From NCBI GenBank assembly GCA_019351895.1, contig JABBOH010000004.1, positions 96,387 to 160,386 of the forward strand: 64,000 nucleotides of DNA, in the 5' to 3' direction. A program made the position numbers and the translations under genes. Below the pieces are notes generated by a model. That model saw only the letters and a program-made list of their open reading frames with translations, ran no database searches and was not told where the DNA came from. Of this stretch, positions 1-11,709 are shown one piece after another. The stretch's first letter is position 1. The number at the start of each line of letters is the position of its first letter. The stretch comes from Pseudomonadota bacterium (GTDB lineage: Bacteria; Pseudomonadota; Alphaproteobacteria; Acetobacterales; Acetobacteraceae).

Positions 1-483
1 TCGGGCGTCTGGGGCATCGGGCTTGCCCAGGCCTCCCCGCAGGTTCGCGTGCGGGCGGTCGACTGGCCCGACGTGCTGCCGGTCACGCACCGAATCGCCG
101 ATCGGTTCGGACTTGCCGACCGGCTGACGACCGTCGCGGGCGATCTGCTGGAAGCGGATTTCGGCCAGGGGCATCAGGTGGCGACCCTCGGCCACATCCT
201 GCACAGCGAGGGCGTCGAGCGGTCTCGCGCCCTGCTGCGGCGGGCCCATGCGGCGCTGGCACCGGGCGGCACCATCGCGATCGCCGAATTCCTGGTGGAC
301 GAGGACCGGCGCGGCCCGGTCAGCGGGCTGATCTTCGCGGTGAACATGCTGGTGAACACCGAGGCTGGGAACACCTACAGCTTCACCGAGATCGCCGGCT
401 GGCTGACGGAGGCGGGCTTCACCGATCCCCGGCAGCTGGCCGCACCCGGCCCGTCGCCGCTGATCCTCGCGACCCGGCCCTGA
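1..483 (+). CDS. SAM-dependent O-methyltransferase, C-terminal part (5' end outside window)
   Basis: The frame is open from the first base (reading [14 protein letters not shown]), so the gene starts upstream; the first ATG at 49 is internal. The visible part covers the end of the SAM-binding region: a glycine-rich strand, an acidic VDWPDVLP segment (ribose-binding Asp) and a GDLLEADF segment. It continues through the [18 protein letters not shown] strand to a C-terminal [15 protein letters not shown] element. This arrangement is typical of the family 2 O-methyltransferases (caffeate-OMT/CrtF-like). These enzymes move a methyl group from S-adenosylmethionine to a small-molecule hydroxyl. The N-terminal dimerisation domain and the substrate are not visible. 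It converges on the next gene, with only 14 bases between the two stops. Confidence 0.75.
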   Translation, partial: SGVWGIGLAQASPQVRVRAVDWPDVLPVTHRIADRFGLADRLTTVAGDLLEADFGQGHQVATLGHILHSEGVERSRALLRRAHAALAPGGTIAIAEFLVDEDRRGPVSGLIFAVNMLVNTEAGNTYSFTEIAGWLTEAGFTDPRQLAAPGPSPLILATRP

Positions 484-497
484 GGCCGGAGGCCGGT

Positions 498-902
498 CTA
501 GCCGCCGACCTGCCGGAGCCAGTCCTGCAGGTTGTAGTAGTTGCTGATGCGGGCGACCTTCCCGTCCCGCAGCGTGAAGAAGGCGCCGGCGGGCAGCACA
601 TAGGTCTGGCTTCGCGCCTCCGGCAGCCCCTCGTCGGTCGCGATGTAGGTGCCGTGGACGGTGAATTCGGCAGCGCCGCGATCGGGCGCCGGGCCGGTGA
701 GGATCACGATATCCTCCAGCCGCTCGCGGTAGCAGCGGGTCATGTGGTCGACGAAATGGCCGAAGGCCTCGCGCCCGACCTGCCGCTCGCCCTGGTTGAT
801 GTCATGCGCCACATCCTCGGTGAGGAGGTCGAGGAAAGCCGCCTTGTCCCCGGCATTGAAGGCCGCGTAGTAGGCCTTGATCACCGCCGCCGCATCGCTC
901 AT
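498..902 (-). CDS. SnoaL-like / NTF2-fold protein (134 aa)
   Basis: This is a compact protein beginning [19 protein letters not shown] and containing [28 protein letters not shown] and a C-terminal [19 protein letters not shown]. These are the usual landmarks of the SnoaL-like/ketosteroid-isomerase-related alpha+beta barrel family, and the length suits a single domain. Members bind small hydrophobic ligands or act as isomerases or hydrolases, so the function here is unknown. The same frame stays open far upstream on this strand, but that part is opposite glyQS. The ATG at 902 gives a full-length family member. It is divergent from glyQ. Confidence 0.75.
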   Translation of the reverse strand: MSDAAAVIKAYYAAFNAGDKAAFLDLLTEDVAHDINQGERQVGREAFGHFVDHMTRCYRERLEDIVILTGPAPDRGAAEFTVHGTYIATDEGLPEARSQTYVLPAGAFFTLRDGKVARISNYYNLQDWLRQVGG

Positions 903-960
903 CCGCAGGTCCTCATCCTTTGTGTGCTCCTCGCTTGCCTTGCCGGCCGCACCTTGCCCC

Positions 961-999
961 AAGGCTGGCGGGGCCGTAATGGAAGCTCCCCGCAGCCTT
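961..999 (+). promoter_or_regulatory. Long hairpin in the glyQ 5' leader
   Basis: AAGGCT (961-966) pairs with AGCCTT (994-999), and GCGGGG (968-973) pairs with CCCCGC (988-993). The result is a 12-bp stem with one bulged G at 967 and a 14-base loop. It ends 20 bases before the glyQ ATG, in the 117-bp gap between two divergent genes. No run of T follows it, so it does not look like a simple terminator. A role in translation or transcript stability is inference. Confidence 0.5.
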
Positions 1000-1019
1000 G
1001 GCGAGCCCCGAATACGCGC

Positions 1020-1901
1020 ATGAACCTGAGTTCGACCAACGAGCGCAAGCCCCTCAGCTTCCAGGGCATCATCCTCAGGCTGCACGAATACTGGTCCGAG
1101 CGCGGCTGCGTCATCCTCCAGCCGTATGACGTGGAGATGGGGGCCGGCACCTTCCATCCGGCGACCACGCTCCGCGCGCTCGGCGGGCGGCCGTGGAAGA
1201 CCGCCTACGTTCAGCCGAGCCGCCGCCCGACGGATGGCCGCTACGGTGAGAACCCCAATCGCCTGCAGCACTACTACCAGTATCAGGTGCTGATGAAGCC
1301 GAGCCCGGCCGATGCCCAGACCCTGCTGCTGGGCAGCTACGCCGCCATCGGCATCGACACGGCCCGCCACGACATCCGCTTCGTCGAGGACGACTGGGAG
1401 AGCCCGACGCTCGGCGCCTGGGGGCTGGGGTGGGAGGTGTGGTGCGACGGGATGGAGGTGACGCAGTTCACCTATTTCCAGCAGGTCGGCGGCATCGCCT
1501 GCCAGCTTCCCAGCATGGAGCTGACGTACGGGCTGGAGCGCCTCGCGATGTATGTGCAAGGCGTGGAGCGGGTCTACGATCTCGATTTCAACGGCCAGGG
1601 TGTCAGCTACGGCGACGTCTTCCTGCGCGCCGAGCGCGATTACAGCACCTACAACTTCGAGGTCGCGGATACGGCGATGCTGGCGCGGCATTTCGTGGAT
1701 GCCGAGGCGGAATGCGGCCGCCTGCTGGAGCGCAACCTCGCCCAGCCCGCCTACGACCAGTGCATCAAGGCAAGCCACCTGTTCAACCTGCTCGACGCGC
1801 GGGGCGTCATCAGCGTGACCGAGCGCGCGGCCTATATCGGCCGGGTGCGGACGCTCGCGCGCGGCTGCTGCGAGGCTTGGCTCGCCGGGGAGCAGGCGTA
1901 A
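1020..1901 (+). CDS. glyQ: Glycine--tRNA ligase alpha subunit
   Basis: This is the catalytic alpha subunit of the bacterial alpha2-beta2 glycyl-tRNA synthetase, which charges tRNA-Gly with glycine in the cytoplasm. The 293-residue product has the expected family length and the near-invariant sequences [36 protein letters not shown] and [19 protein letters not shown], plus [16 protein letters not shown], which belongs to the class II fold. The ATG at 1020 begins [16 protein letters not shown], just before the conserved SFQ start; the frame is open further upstream, but that part runs opposite the SnoaL-like gene. glyS follows after 4 bases, so the two subunits are co-transcribed. Confidence 0.96.
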   Translation: MNLSSTNERKPLSFQGIILRLHEYWSERGCVILQPYDVEMGAGTFHPATTLRALGGRPWKTAYVQPSRRPTDGRYGENPNRLQHYYQYQVLMKPSPADAQTLLLGSYAAIGIDTARHDIRFVEDDWESPTLGAWGLGWEVWCDGMEVTQFTYFQQVGGIACQLPSMELTYGLERLAMYVQGVERVYDLDFNGQGVSYGDVFLRAERDYSTYNFEVADTAMLARHFVDAEAECGRLLERNLAQPAYDQCIKASHLFNLLDARGVISVTERAAYIGRVRTLARGCCEAWLAGEQA

Positions 1902-1905
1902 CACC

Positions 1906-3980
1906 ATGGCCGATCTGCTGCTGGAACTGTTTTCCGAGGAAATCCCCGCCCGCATGCAGGCCCAGGCGGCGGAGAACCTCGCCCGGCTGCTAGCCGAGGC
2001 GCTGGCGCCGCTCGCCCCGCAGGACGGGCGGACGCTGTACGGTCCGCGCCGGATCGCCTGGATGGGCGCGGTCGCGGCCGAGGTCCCCGCCGCGACGGTC
2101 AGCGAGCGCGGGCCGAAGCTCGCGGCGCCCGAGCAGGCTCTGGCGGGCTTCCTCCGCAAGCACGGCGCGTCAAGTGACGATCTGCGGCAGGATGGCGGCT
2201 ATTGGCTGCTGGAGAAACAGGTTCCGGGCCGCCCGGCCGCGGATCTGATCGCCGAGGCGATGCCGGCCCTGCTGCGCCGTTTCCCCTGGCCGAAGTCGAT
2301 GCGCTGGGGCGGCACGAGCGGCTTCACCTGGGTGCGCCCGCTGCGCCGCATCCTCTGCATCCTAGACGGCGCGGTCGTGCCCTTCAGCCTCGCGAGCGGC
2401 GACGACGACGGCCACGGCCTCGTCAGCGGCGACATCACCGAGGGCCACCGTTTTCTCGCGCCCGGCCAAATCCGCATCACATCCTCGGCTCAGTATGAGG
2501 CAAAGCTGAGGGATTCCTGCGTGATCGCTGATGCGTCCGAGCGACGCGCGCGCATCGCCGAGGACATCGAAGAACGTGCCCGGCAAGCGGGCTATTCGGT
2601 TGTCCCCGACGAGGGACTGCTGGACGAGGTCGCGGGCCTCGTCGAATGGCCGGTGGCGCTGCTCGGGCGGATCGACGCCGCGTTCATGGACCTGCCGCCG
2701 GAAGTCCGGCAGGTCTCGATGCGGGTCAACCAGCGCTACTTCGCGCTGACGGACGCCGAGGGAAACCCGGCGCCGGCCTTCGTCTTCGCCGCCAATATCG
2801 AGGCCCCGGATGGCGGCGCGGCCATCGTCGCGGGCAACGAGCGCGTGCTGCGCGCGCGGCTCTCGGACGCCCGGCATTTCTGGGACCTCGACCGGCGCGA
2901 GACCTTGAGAAGCCGGGTGGACGCGCTGAAGAAAGTGACGTTCCACGCCAAGCTGGGAAGTCAGTATGACCGCGTCGGGCGCTTGGCGCGTCTTGCGGAT
3001 CATATTGCGCAGTCTCTGGATGGAGACTGGCAGCGCGCCTACCACGCGGCAACTTTGGCGAAGGCCGACCTCACCACCGGCATGGTCGGCGAATTCCCCG
3101 AGCTTCAGGGCGTCATGGGCGGCTACTACGCCCTGCATGACGGCGAGCACCCCGCAGTGGCGGCGGCCATCCGCGATCACTACGCGCCGAAGGGGCCGGG
3201 TGACGCGGTGCCGACGGCGCCCGTCTCCATCGCCGTCGCCTTGGCCGACAAGATCGATCTTCTGGCCCAGTTCTTCGCCATCGACGAGAAGCCGACCGGC
3301 TCGGGCGATCCCTTCGCGCTCCGCCGCGCGGCGCTCGGCGTCATCCGCATCGTTCGCGAGAACGGCCTGCGTCTGACGCTCCGCCCCGAAATCCACTCGG
3401 CCCTGAGCGACACGAACACGGACGAGGATCGGAAAACACTCGTGCGCGACGAGGTTCTCGCCTTCATCGTCGAGCGCCTGCGCGTCCAGCTTCGCACCGA
3501 GGGACGCCGGCACGACGTGCTCGCCGCCGCCTTCGCCGCCGCGAATGACGACGACCTCACCCGCCTGCTGCGCCGTGCCGACGCGGTCGAGGCGCTGCTC
3601 GGAACCGCCGAGGGCGCCGACCTTCTCGCGGCCTACCGCCGCGCCGCCAATATCCTCCGGATCGAGGAACGGAAAGGTCCGCTGGACCTCGGTGCCGTCG
3701 ACCCCTCCCTGCTGACGGAAGACGCCGAGAAGGCGCTCAACACAGTCCTCGATGGCGCGGATACTGCCGTCACAAAAGCACTCGCTGACGAAGATTTTGC
3801 TGGCGCCATGTCGAGATTGGCCGCGATCCGGCCGGCGGTCGACGCTTTCTTTGAAGCGGTGACCGTCAACTCTGAAGACCCCGACCTAAGATTGAATCGC
3901 CTGAGGCTGCTGAAGCGGCTACGGTCCCTCACGGATCGCGCCGCTGACTTCTCGAGGCTAGAAACGACGGGAGCCGTCTG

Positions 3981-3981
<1 letters not shown>
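1906..3981 (+). CDS. glyS: Glycine--tRNA ligase beta subunit
   Basis: This is the beta subunit partner of GlyQ and carries the tRNA-binding HD and anticodon-binding regions. At 691 residues it matches the family length. It starts MADLLLELFSEEIPARMQAQA and contains WPKSMRWG, FTWVRPLRRI, VEWPVALLGRID, MRVNQRYFAL, KLGSQYDRVGRL, ADLTTGMVGEFPELQG and GSGDPFALRRAALGVIRI, all strongly conserved in bacterial GlyS. It follows glyQ at 4 bases, and its TGA overlaps the ATG of ppdK (ATGA at 3978-3982 region), pointing to one operon. Confidence 0.96.
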
Positions 3982-6662
<2,681 letters not shown>

Positions 6663-6722
6663 ACTATGGCGGCGATAGCCATTTTCTAGACATTTCTCAG
6701 GTGCTTCTTGTTGTCAGCGAAG

Positions 6723-6751
6723 GGGTGGGCGGCCGTTTGAGCTGTCCACCC
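6723..6751 (+). terminator. Possible hairpin after ppdK
   Basis: GGGTGGGC (6723-6730) pairs with GTCCACCC (6744-6751), one pair being a G-T wobble, around a 13-base loop. It lies 61 bases after the ppdK stop and 35 bases before the next start. There is no T run, so intrinsic termination is uncertain. Confidence 0.35.
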
Positions 6752-6786
6752 GACCTTCGGATCTTCAGGCAAGGAGCCGCCGTCCC

Positions 6787-7668
6787 ATGAGCCAGGCGCT
6801 ATCCCAGGGTTCTCTGTTGTCTCCGCCGAGCGGGCAGCCGTTGATCTCGGTTGTCGTCCCTGTGCGCAACGAGGCTCCGAACATCCTTCCGCTCATCGGC
6901 GAGATCCGCGCCGCGCTGACCGGCATCCCGCACGAAATCGTCTATGTCGATGACGGCAGCACGGATGAAACGCCCCAGCGGCTTCGTCAGGCGCTGGCGG
7001 AGGGCGCGCCGCTGCGCATCATCCGCCACAAGGCGAGCTGCGGGCAAAGCGCCGGCGTCATCACCGGGGTTAAGCATGCGCGCGGCATCTGGGTGGCGAC
7101 GCTCGATGGCGACGGCCAGAATGATCCCGCCTCGATCCCCGCGATGCTCTCCCGCGCCCAGACCGAGGAGCGAAACGGGCAGCAGCCGATCCTCATGGCC
7201 GGCTGGCGGCAGAAGCGGCGCGACACCTCGGCCAAGCGCTGGGGCTCGCGCATCGCGAACAACGTCCGCGCCTCCATCCTGCGCGACGCGACGCCCGATA
7301 CCGGCTGCGGCCTGAAGGTTTTCCGCCGCGACGCCTTCCTCGAGATACCGCATTTCGATCACATGCACCGCTTCCTGCCGGCGCTGTTCATCCGCCAGGG
7401 CGGCCGGGTGATCTCCGTCGCCGTCAATCACCGGCCACGGATGGAAGGCCAGTCCAACTACAACAACTGGCAGCGGCTGCGTGTCGGTATTGTCGACCTC
7501 GCCGGCATGTATTGGCTGCAGCGCCGCTGGCGCGGCCCCGAGATCGACGGCGCGATCGTCGAGCCGCCGGTCGCCGCGACCGACCGCCGCGTGGCCGACG
7601 CCCTGGCTCTCGACGCCAGGACCGGCACGATCGGCGGGACCGTTGCAACGCTGGAGGGTCAATTGTGA
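6787..7668 (+). CDS. Family 2 glycosyltransferase, dolichol-phosphate-mannose-synthase-like
   Basis: The 293-residue protein carries a GT-A fold: LISVVVPVRNEAPNI at the nucleotide-sugar strand, YVDDGSTDETPQRL, then a DxD-type ATLDGDGQNDPASIP and a later TPDTGCGLKVFRRDAFLEIPHFDHMHRFLPALF. This matches glycosyltransferases that use a polyprenyl-phosphate acceptor (Dpm1/ArnC-like). No C-terminal membrane helices are evident, so it is probably peripheral. An AAGGAG ribosome-binding site (6772-6777) precedes the ATG. Its TGA overlaps the GTG start of the TVP38-like membrane protein, so the two are coupled. The acceptor and the sugar are unknown. Confidence 0.85.
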   Translation: MSQALSQGSLLSPPSGQPLISVVVPVRNEAPNILPLIGEIRAALTGIPHEIVYVDDGSTDETPQRLRQALAEGAPLRIIRHKASCGQSAGVITGVKHARGIWVATLDGDGQNDPASIPAMLSRAQTEERNGQQPILMAGWRQKRRDTSAKRWGSRIANNVRASILRDATPDTGCGLKVFRRDAFLEIPHFDHMHRFLPALFIRQGGRVISVAVNHRPRMEGQSNYNNWQRLRVGIVDLAGMYWLQRRWRGPEIDGAIVEPPVAATDRRVADALALDARTGTIGGTVATLEGQL

Positions 7669-8429
7669 GCGCGCTTTCCGGCCAGACCAGCTACCCGCCG
7701 CGCACCCAGTCGCCCTGGCGGCTGTTCATCAAGCCGCTGGGGCTGCTGCTCGGCCTCGTGATCGCGGGTGTCGTGCTCAAGACGCTCGCGGGCGGGCTGA
7801 AGGGCGGGTTGCTGGCGGAGTATGTGGTCGGCCACGGCATCGAGGGCGAGGCGTTCTTCGTCGCCGCCGGAGCGTTGCTGTGCGCCGCGGGTTTGCCCCG
7901 TCAGGCGGTGGCCTTTGCGGGCGGATATGCGTTCGGGCTCAAGCTCGGCCTCGTCCTGGCGATGGTGGCGCAGGTTCTGGGCTGCGTGACGGATTTCTTC
8001 TGGGCGCGCAGCTTCGCGCGCGACTGGGTACAGGGCCGCATCGGCGCCCGGCTCGCCCGCCTCGATGCGCAGTTGAGCGCGCAGCCCTTCATGGCCTCGC
8101 TGGCGCTCCGGCTGCTGCCCGTCGGCAACAACGTGGCGCTGAGCCTGCTCGCCGGACTCTCCTCGGTCAGCGCGCCGGCCTTCCTCGTGGCGTCGGCCGT
8201 CGGCTACGTGCCGCAGACGCTTGTCTTCGCGCTGCTCGGCAGCGGCGTGCAGGTGTCGCACACGACGCAGATCGTGCTCGGCGGCGTGCTGTTCGTAGCC
8301 TCCGCCCTTTTCGGCATCGTGCTCATGCGCCGTTGGAAGCCGGCTCAGCCGCAGTTGGCGGAGGCGCGGCCGGCTGAGGCGCGGCCGGCTGAGGCGCGGC
8401 CGGCTGAGGCGCGTGACGTGGCGGCTTAA
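7665..8429 (+). CDS. TVP38/TMEM64 (SNARE-associated Golgi, DedA-like) membrane protein
   Basis: This integral inner-membrane protein of 254 residues has hydrophobic segments around GLLLGLVIAGVVLKTLA, the GALLCAAGLPRQAVAFAGGYAFG stretch, the MVAQVLGCVTDFFWAR region, LRLLPVGNNVALSLLAGL and the C-terminal VLGGVLFVASALFGIVLM. A glycine/proline re-entrant region with LPVGNN is typical of the VTT domain family. I chose the GTG at 7665: it has GGAGGG just upstream and a GTGA overlap with the preceding glycosyltransferase. The extreme C-terminus is a tandem EARPA repeat encoded by a 15-bp DNA repeat. A lipid-linked transport role with its neighbour is inference. Confidence 0.8.
   Translation: MSALSGQTSYPPRTQSPWRLFIKPLGLLLGLVIAGVVLKTLAGGLKGGLLAEYVVGHGIEGEAFFVAAGALLCAAGLPRQAVAFAGGYAFGLKLGLVLAMVAQVLGCVTDFFWARSFARDWVQGRIGARLARLDAQLSAQPFMASLALRLLPVGNNVALSLLAGLSSVSAPAFLVASAVGYVPQTLVFALLGSGVQVSHTTQIVLGGVLFVASALFGIVLMRRWKPAQPQLAEARPAEARPAEARPAEARDVAA
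8361..8413 (+). repeat. 15-bp tandem repeat array encoding EARPA
   Basis: There are three exact copies of GAGGCGCGGCCGGCT (8361-8375, 8376-8390, 8391-8405) plus a partial fourth copy. All are in frame in the C-terminal tail of the TVP38-like protein. The same core recurs inside mrp near 18871 and before the Fur-family gene near 20724. Confidence 0.85.
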
Positions 8430-8464
8430 GGCCGCCCCCCGATGCGGCCAGGAGGGGCGTCAGC

Positions 8465-9169
8465 CTATTCGTTTGCCCCGCCGGTCTGGGCGTCACTGGC
8501 GCCGACCGGCTTCGACTCCGAGGAATTTTCCTGCCGCAGAAAGATGCTGAGAACGATGTAGATGCCGATGACGGCGAACTCCGCCTCCCAGCACTGGAAG
8601 ACCGAGAACCAGAAGTTGGACGAGACGGTGTACGCGCCGAGCGGCATTGGCGGCAGATGCCGCAACGCCTGATCCTCGTTGTGCTTCCAATCGCCGAATA
8701 CGGCGTGCAGCACGAAGGTCGCCAGGAACATCGCGAGGAACGCCAGCGACAATGAGTTGGCATAGACCCATTCCCGCGCCGTCGACCGCGTACCGAGCTT
8801 CCACTCCACCGTGCGGTGGCTGAGCGCCTTGGCCTCCGGCGTATCCGGTTTGGGCTGGCGGGAGTGGGCGGCGCCCTTTTGCCGCAGCACCGATCCGAAG
8901 GCGATCAGCACGGCGAGTTGCAGCACCGCCGCCTGCCAGTTGCTCAACATGCCGTCCAGGAAGGTGCCCGTGCCGAGATAGGCGCCGAGGCTGACCGGGT
9001 GGAAATGCGCTGCCCGCAGCGAGCCGTCATAGTCCGACCAGCCCGACAGGCCCTGACCCACGACGCAGACGAGGAAGAGGCTGAACAGCGCGATCGACAT
9101 GCTGTCGTCGCTGATGAGCTTACGCAGGCGGTCCCACACGACGCCCGCACTGTCCTTGACTGCGCTCAT
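8465..9169 (-). CDS. DUF6766-like membrane protein with internal duplication
   Basis: This 234-residue membrane protein is built from two similar halves. The first half reads SIALFSLFLVCVVGQGLSGW, then LGAYLGTGTFLDGMLSNWQAAVLQLAVLIAFGSVLRQKG. The second half reads SLSLAFLAMFLATFVLHAVFGDW, then LGAYTVSSNFWFSVFQCWEAEFAVIGIYIVLSIFLRQEN. Each half gives about two membrane helices, so about four in total. I recognise the repeated pattern as the DUF6766 type, whose function is unknown. Its ATG overlaps the TGA of gluQ (ATGA at 9166-9169), so translation is probably coupled. Confidence 0.75.
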   Translation of the reverse strand: MSAVKDSAGVVWDRLRKLISDDSMSIALFSLFLVCVVGQGLSGWSDYDGSLRAAHFHPVSLGAYLGTGTFLDGMLSNWQAAVLQLAVLIAFGSVLRQKGAAHSRQPKPDTPEAKALSHRTVEWKLGTRSTAREWVYANSLSLAFLAMFLATFVLHAVFGDWKHNEDQALRHLPPMPLGAYTVSSNFWFSVFQCWEAEFAVIGIYIVLSIFLRQENSSESKPVGASDAQTGGANE

Positions 9170-10017
9170 CCCGTCGTCCTTTCGTCGAGCCGTTCCAGAA
9201 CCTCTGCGGCGGACACGCCCGATTCGCGAAGCTGCCTGAGGCTGAGAGCCCCTGAACGTTTCGAGAGCTTCTCGCCCGCCGCATCGGTCAGCAACGGATG
9301 ATGGGCATAGCGGGGCGCGGGCCAGCCCATCAGCGCCTGCAGCAGCCGGTGGATGTCGGTCGCCGCCCGCAGTTCCGCGCCGCGCGTCACCAGCGTGACA
9401 CCCTGCGCCAAGTCGTCATGCGTGACGCAGAGATGGTAGCTGCCCGGACAGTCCTTGCGCGCCAGCACGACATCGCCGAAGGCCAGCGGGTCGCAGGCGA
9501 CCTCGCCCGTCCCCTCCTCCTCGTAGGCGAGCGGCCCGGTCTCGCGCCGCGCCGCGCGCACGCGCAGCCGCCAGCAATGCGCCGCCCCCGCCGCCACACG
9601 GGCAACCGCGATCTCGGGCGGCAGCCGGGCGCAGGTGCCGGGATAGATAAGCCCGTCCGGCCCGTGCGGCGCGATGCCGGACCGCACGACCTCGCGCGCG
9701 ATCTGCGCCCGGGTGCAGAAGCACGGGTAGAGCAGACCGCGGGCCCGCAAGGCCTCCAGCACGCCCGCATAGGCCGCCAGATGCTCGCTCTGCCGGCGGA
9801 CCGGACCGTCCCAGCCGATGCCGAGCCAGGCGAGATCCTCGAGGATCGCCGCCTCGTATTCGGCCCGGCCGCGCGTCGCGTCGATGTTCTCGATCCGCAG
9901 CAGGAAGCGGCCCTGCGCCGCCCGCGCCCGGTCATGGGCGATGCGAGCCGCATAGGCATGGCCAAGGTGGAGCAGCCCGGTAGGGCTCGGCGCGAAGCGT
10001 GTCACGATGCTATGCAT
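9166..10017 (-). CDS. gluQ: Glutamyl-Q tRNA(Asp) synthetase
   Basis: GluQ-RS activates glutamate and attaches it to queuosine-34 of tRNA-Asp. It is a truncated paralogue of glutamyl-tRNA synthetase that lacks the anticodon-binding domain. The 283-residue length fits that truncation. The class I signature FAPSPTGLLHLGHAYAA (HIGH-type) is at the N-terminus. A cysteine-containing segment, YPCFCTRAQI through YPGTC, matches the zinc site. HPLLTDAAGEKLSKRSGA carries the KMSKS-type loop. It overlaps the following DUF6766-like gene by four bases and is divergent from the esterase gene. Confidence 0.92.
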   Translation of the reverse strand: MHSIVTRFAPSPTGLLHLGHAYAARIAHDRARAAQGRFLLRIENIDATRGRAEYEAAILEDLAWLGIGWDGPVRRQSEHLAAYAGVLEALRARGLLYPCFCTRAQIAREVVRSGIAPHGPDGLIYPGTCARLPPEIAVARVAAGAAHCWRLRVRAARRETGPLAYEEEGTGEVACDPLAFGDVVLARKDCPGSYHLCVTHDDLAQGVTLVTRGAELRAATDIHRLLQALMGWPAPRYAHHPLLTDAAGEKLSKRSGALSLRQLRESGVSAAEVLERLDERTTG

Positions 10018-10086
10018 GGCTGCGGGATGGGGTCACGGCGCGATTGCTGTAGCATCGCCGTCCATAGGACGCACGAGAGGCAGGCA

Positions 10087-10773
10087 ATGGCGAAATTGAC
10101 GGGACCACGTTTCGGGCCGCTGGCGGGCGGTCCCGCCCGACAGCTCGTGGTCATCTGCCACGGGGTCGGCGCGAACGGGCAGGACCTGATCGCGGTCGCA
10201 CCCATCCTGGCCGAAGCGCTTCCGCATGCCGTGTTCGTCGCGCCCGACGGGCCGGAGCCCTATGACGGCGCGCCCCCCGGCGAGCCGCATGAAGGGCGGC
10301 AGTGGTTCAGCCTCTCCGACTGGCGTCCGCTCGCGATGGAGGCCGGAATACGCGCCGCCCGCGGGGCGCTCGACGATTACATCGACGCGACGATCGCGGA
10401 ACTCGGCATCGCCGCCACCGAATACGCGGTCGCGGGCTTCAGCCAGGGCGCCATGATGGCGCTGTTCGCCGGGCTCCGCCGCCCGGTGCCCCCGCGCGCT
10501 ATCCTCGCCTATGCCGGGATGCTGCTGGGTCCGGAGGAACTGCCGCAGGAGATCGTCAACCGCGCGCCGGTCCTGCTCGTGCATGGCGAGGACGACGAGG
10601 TGGTGCCGCCCGAGGCCTCCAACGTCGCGGCCGACGTGCTGACCGGGCTCGACGTGCCGGTGAAGCTCGTGATGCGCCGCGGTCTCGGGCACAGCATCGA
10701 TGCCCAGGGACTGGCCGAGGGGACGCGCATGCTGCAGGATGTCTTCGCTCGCGGCGAAGCCGCACGCGGCTGA
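10087..10773 (+). CDS. Phospholipase/carboxylesterase family alpha/beta hydrolase
   Basis: This is a 228-residue alpha/beta hydrolase of the phospholipase/carboxylesterase (YpfH/EstB-like) family. The oxyanion-region sequence is VVICHGVGANGQDL, the nucleophile is Ser119 in AGFSQGAMMAL, the acid is about Asp170 in HGEDDEVVP, and the base is His202 in RGLGHSID. There is no signal peptide, so it is cytoplasmic. The frame runs open upstream, but the ATG at 10087 starts MAKLTGPRFGPLAGG, which gives a complete family member, and it has AGGCA before it. The natural substrate is unknown; short-chain esters are typical. Confidence 0.87.
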   Translation: MAKLTGPRFGPLAGGPARQLVVICHGVGANGQDLIAVAPILAEALPHAVFVAPDGPEPYDGAPPGEPHEGRQWFSLSDWRPLAMEAGIRAARGALDDYIDATIAELGIAATEYAVAGFSQGAMMALFAGLRRPVPPRAILAYAGMLLGPEELPQEIVNRAPVLLVHGEDDEVVPPEASNVAADVLTGLDVPVKLVMRRGLGHSIDAQGLAEGTRMLQDVFARGEAARG

Positions 10774-11052
10774 CCGGCGGGGCGGTCGCGCACGGAGGGT
10801 CGGCGCCGCCCGAATGACGGGCGCATGACACCGTCGCCGGGGTGCTTGCCGAGCCGCGCAGGCTTTGCAATAGTCGTGGGAGGAATTCAACGGCGCGCCA
10901 TATCTGGTTGAGTCAATAGATTTTCCGGACCGGATCTGGCCGCTCGTGAAGGAGCGGCGATTGGCTTATGGCTCCCAGCGTTTCCAGGCCTCGGCTCCGG
11001 GTCGGCAACCCGGCGGCGATGCGAGCAGCGTCTCCCTGGTGAGGGCGATCCG

Positions 11053-11613
11053 GTGAGCCATATCTCAGCCGGACTCCAGACCCTGGTGCTCAACGCGGAC
11101 ATGCAGCCGCTGAGTTGGGGTCCGCTGTCCGTCTGGCCTTGGCAGGACGCCCTGGTCGCTGTCCTGCAGGACCGCGTGACGCCGGTCATCAACTATGAGA
11201 CCGAAGTTCACTCGGCCAATCAGTCCTTCCGCATCCCCTCGGTCGTCGCGCTGAAGCGCTACCACAAGCGCAAGCATGTGGCCTTCACGCGCTACCACGT
11301 CTTTCTGCGGGACGGGTTCCGCTGCCAGTATTGCGGTGAAACGCTGACCCCGAAGGAGCTGACCTTCGACCATGTCGTTCCACGCTGCCGCGGCGGCACG
11401 ACGGTGTGGCACAATGTCGTCACCTGCTGCCAGCGAGACAATCTGTTCAAGGGCAGCAAGTCGCTGCGGGAAAGTGGGCTCAGGCTCCGGCGCGCTCCCT
11501 ACGAGCCGAGCCCGCATCAGATCGACGAATTCGCCAAGCGCCACGCCTCGCGCGACAATCTGCACAAGACCTGGCTCGACTTCCTCTACTGGGATGCCGA
11601 TCTAGAGGCGTGA
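11053..11613 (+). CDS. HNH endonuclease-domain protein with altered zinc knuckle
   Basis: The 186-residue protein starts at a GTG after GAGGG. It resembles a widespread alphaproteobacterial HNH family: LVLNADMQPLSWGPLSVWPWQDA at the N-terminus, FTRYHVFLRDGFRCQYCG, then TFDHVVPRCRGG and a C-terminal KTWLDFLYWDADLE. The HNH core is Asp106-His107 with Asn121. The first zinc pair is Cys91/Cys94. The second CxxC found in relatives here reads C-Q-R-D (Cys126 to Asp129), so one cysteine appears replaced by aspartate. Nuclease activity is plausible but unproven. The upstream 279 bases hold no gene I can support. It is convergent with the carboxylase operon. Confidence 0.85.
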   Translation: MSHISAGLQTLVLNADMQPLSWGPLSVWPWQDALVAVLQDRVTPVINYETEVHSANQSFRIPSVVALKRYHKRKHVAFTRYHVFLRDGFRCQYCGETLTPKELTFDHVVPRCRGGTTVWHNVVTCCQRDNLFKGSKSLRESGLRLRRAPYEPSPHQIDEFAKRHASRDNLHKTWLDFLYWDADLEA

Positions 11614-11709
11614 GGGCCCGGCACCCGCTCGTCACATCCTGCGGACCGGTTCCCGGCAGCGCGCGACGACCGGATCGGCATTAGTCCGAATTTACGCGGG
11701 ATCGGTCTC

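Noticed and set aside
903..1019. T-box leader for glyQS
   Set aside because: The gap is too short and lacks T-box and specifier elements; only a single hairpin is visible.
903..2159. Long minus-strand open frame continuing upstream of the SnoaL-like gene
   Set aside because: It runs opposite glyQ and glyS, shows no family similarity upstream of residue M at 902, and is a GC-driven shadow.
10774..11052. tRNA or small RNA gene between the esterase and HNH genes
   Set aside because: I could not form a cloverleaf or find other RNA gene signals in this gap.
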